7,576 nt of DNA from Acidobacteriota bacterium (lineage in GTDB: Bacteria > Acidobacteriota > Terriglobia > Terriglobales > Acidobacteriaceae): NCBI GenBank assembly GCA_021801945.1, contig JAKABE010000149.1, positions 1 to 7,576 of the forward strand, written 5' to 3'. Position 1 is the stretch's first letter, and each line of letters begins with the position of its first letter. The notes below the pieces were generated by a model that made no database searches, was not told the DNA's origin, and worked only from the letters and a program-made list of their open reading frames with translations. Below are positions 7,290-7,576 of this stretch, in pieces. The translations under genes were made by a program, and so were the position numbers.

Positions 7290-7331
7290 TAGGGGCTAGG
7301 GACTAGGGACTAGGGACTAGGGACTAGGGAC
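7290..7331. repeat. Heptamer tandem array TAGGGAC x6
   Basis: Six head-to-tail 7-bp units fill 42 bp; the first (7290-7296) is TAGGGGC and the other five are perfect TAGGGAC. The array begins 25 bp upstream of the ymdB start and contains the last six sense codons and the stop of the four-helix-bundle gene. CTAG at each unit junction places TAG on both strands. Because 7 is not a multiple of 3, every reading frame on either strand meets a TAG within 21 bp. Too short a unit, and no spacers, for a CRISPR array. Copy number is likely to vary by slippage. Confidence 0.95.
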
Positions 7332-7576
7332 GGCCCCTTGGCCTGCAAAGACTTCATCATGGCGCGCAGCATTCGGCCCACTTCATTGCATAGGCCCTCG
7401 GCAGAGCGCAAAAGCGGCTTTGATCCGAAACCCAAGGCGCTGGCAATTACAAGTTGAGTTTCGACTTCGGAAATGGAACCGCGTGCATGGCCAAGGAACT
7501 GCACATACTCTCCCTTGGTTGCGCGGCCATATCCTTCCGCAATGTTGCTGGCTACCGATACCGCGGCTCTCCGAAG
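7310..7576 (-). CDS. Four-helix-bundle protein (23S rRNA intervening-sequence protein type), 5' end outside the window
   Basis: The minus frame is open from the window edge to TAG 7310-7312, giving 88 C-terminal residues of a family that is usually about 120 residues. SVASNIAEGYGR near the left edge, then EYVQFLGHARGSISEVETQL and a final helix with NEVGRMLRAMMKSL, are typical of this family (TIGR02436). The family is named from proteins encoded in 23S rRNA intervening sequences, and related bundles serve as the Avd accessory protein of diversity-generating retroelements. The molecular role of stand-alone copies is unknown. The last six residues, SLVPSP, and the stop are encoded by the heptamer array and are not part of the fold. 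A GTG at 7504 is not the start, since the conserved SNIAEGYGR lies upstream of it in frame. No reverse transcriptase or rRNA is visible here. ymdB follows after 45 bp. Confidence 0.88.
   Translation of the reverse strand, partial: LRRAAVSVASNIAEGYGRATKGEYVQFLGHARGSISEVETQLVIASALGFGSKPLLRSAEGLCNEVGRMLRAMMKSLQAKGPSLVPSP

Noticed and set aside
7290..7331. CRISPR or telomere-like array
   Set aside because: The unit is 7 bp with no spacers and only six copies, internal to the sequence and overlapping a gene end.
7310..7576. Diversity-generating retroelement Avd protein
   Set aside because: The fold family is related, but no reverse transcriptase, template repeat or variable repeat is visible; most members are stand-alone.

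Overview
This window looks like a chromosomal piece of a GC-rich Acidobacteriota-type genome. That assignment is an inference from three things: high GC with GC-biased third positions, secreted proteins whose overall make-up recalls Acidobacteria, and an IS1634-type transposase. It cannot be proved from one window. There are no rRNA, tRNA or CRISPR features.

Layout: (1) 1-543, minus strand, the N-terminal part of an IS1634/IS4-type transposase broken by an in-frame TGA and cut off by the window edge. (2) 544-851, a gene-free stretch with short tandem repeats and a hairpin. (3) 852-3583, the methionine block: a sigma70-like promoter, a leader of about 200 nt, then metY (O-acetylhomoserine sulfhydrylase) and metX (homoserine O-acetyltransferase). 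Together these two enzymes make homocysteine by direct sulfhydrylation: MetX activates homoserine with acetyl-CoA and MetY replaces the acetate with sulfide. (4) 3682-5543, a secreted TPR-containing protein with its own very good promoter and two terminators in a row. (5) 5599-6483, a small secreted protein of unknown function, tail to tail and overlapping by 17 bp with (6) 6467-7264, minus strand, a ymdB-type metallophosphoesterase. (7) 7310-7576, minus strand, the C-terminal part of a four-helix-bundle (23S rRNA intervening-sequence type) protein. Its last codons and stop lie inside a 7-bp tandem array (TAGGGAC x6) located just upstream of ymdB.

The most interesting signal is in the metYX leader. 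After a good Shine-Dalgarno sequence there is a 24-codon open frame (913-987) whose first ten residues are MAAMAMCMYM, five Met in ten. About 20 nt after its stop comes a strong intrinsic terminator (1010-1048), and metY begins 43 nt later. The leader can be drawn as a classical 1:2 / 2:3 / 3:4 attenuator. I propose that metYX is controlled by ribosome-mediated attenuation sensing charged tRNA-Met, instead of by a SAM riboswitch. The peptide and the terminator are read directly from the sequence; the mechanism is inference.
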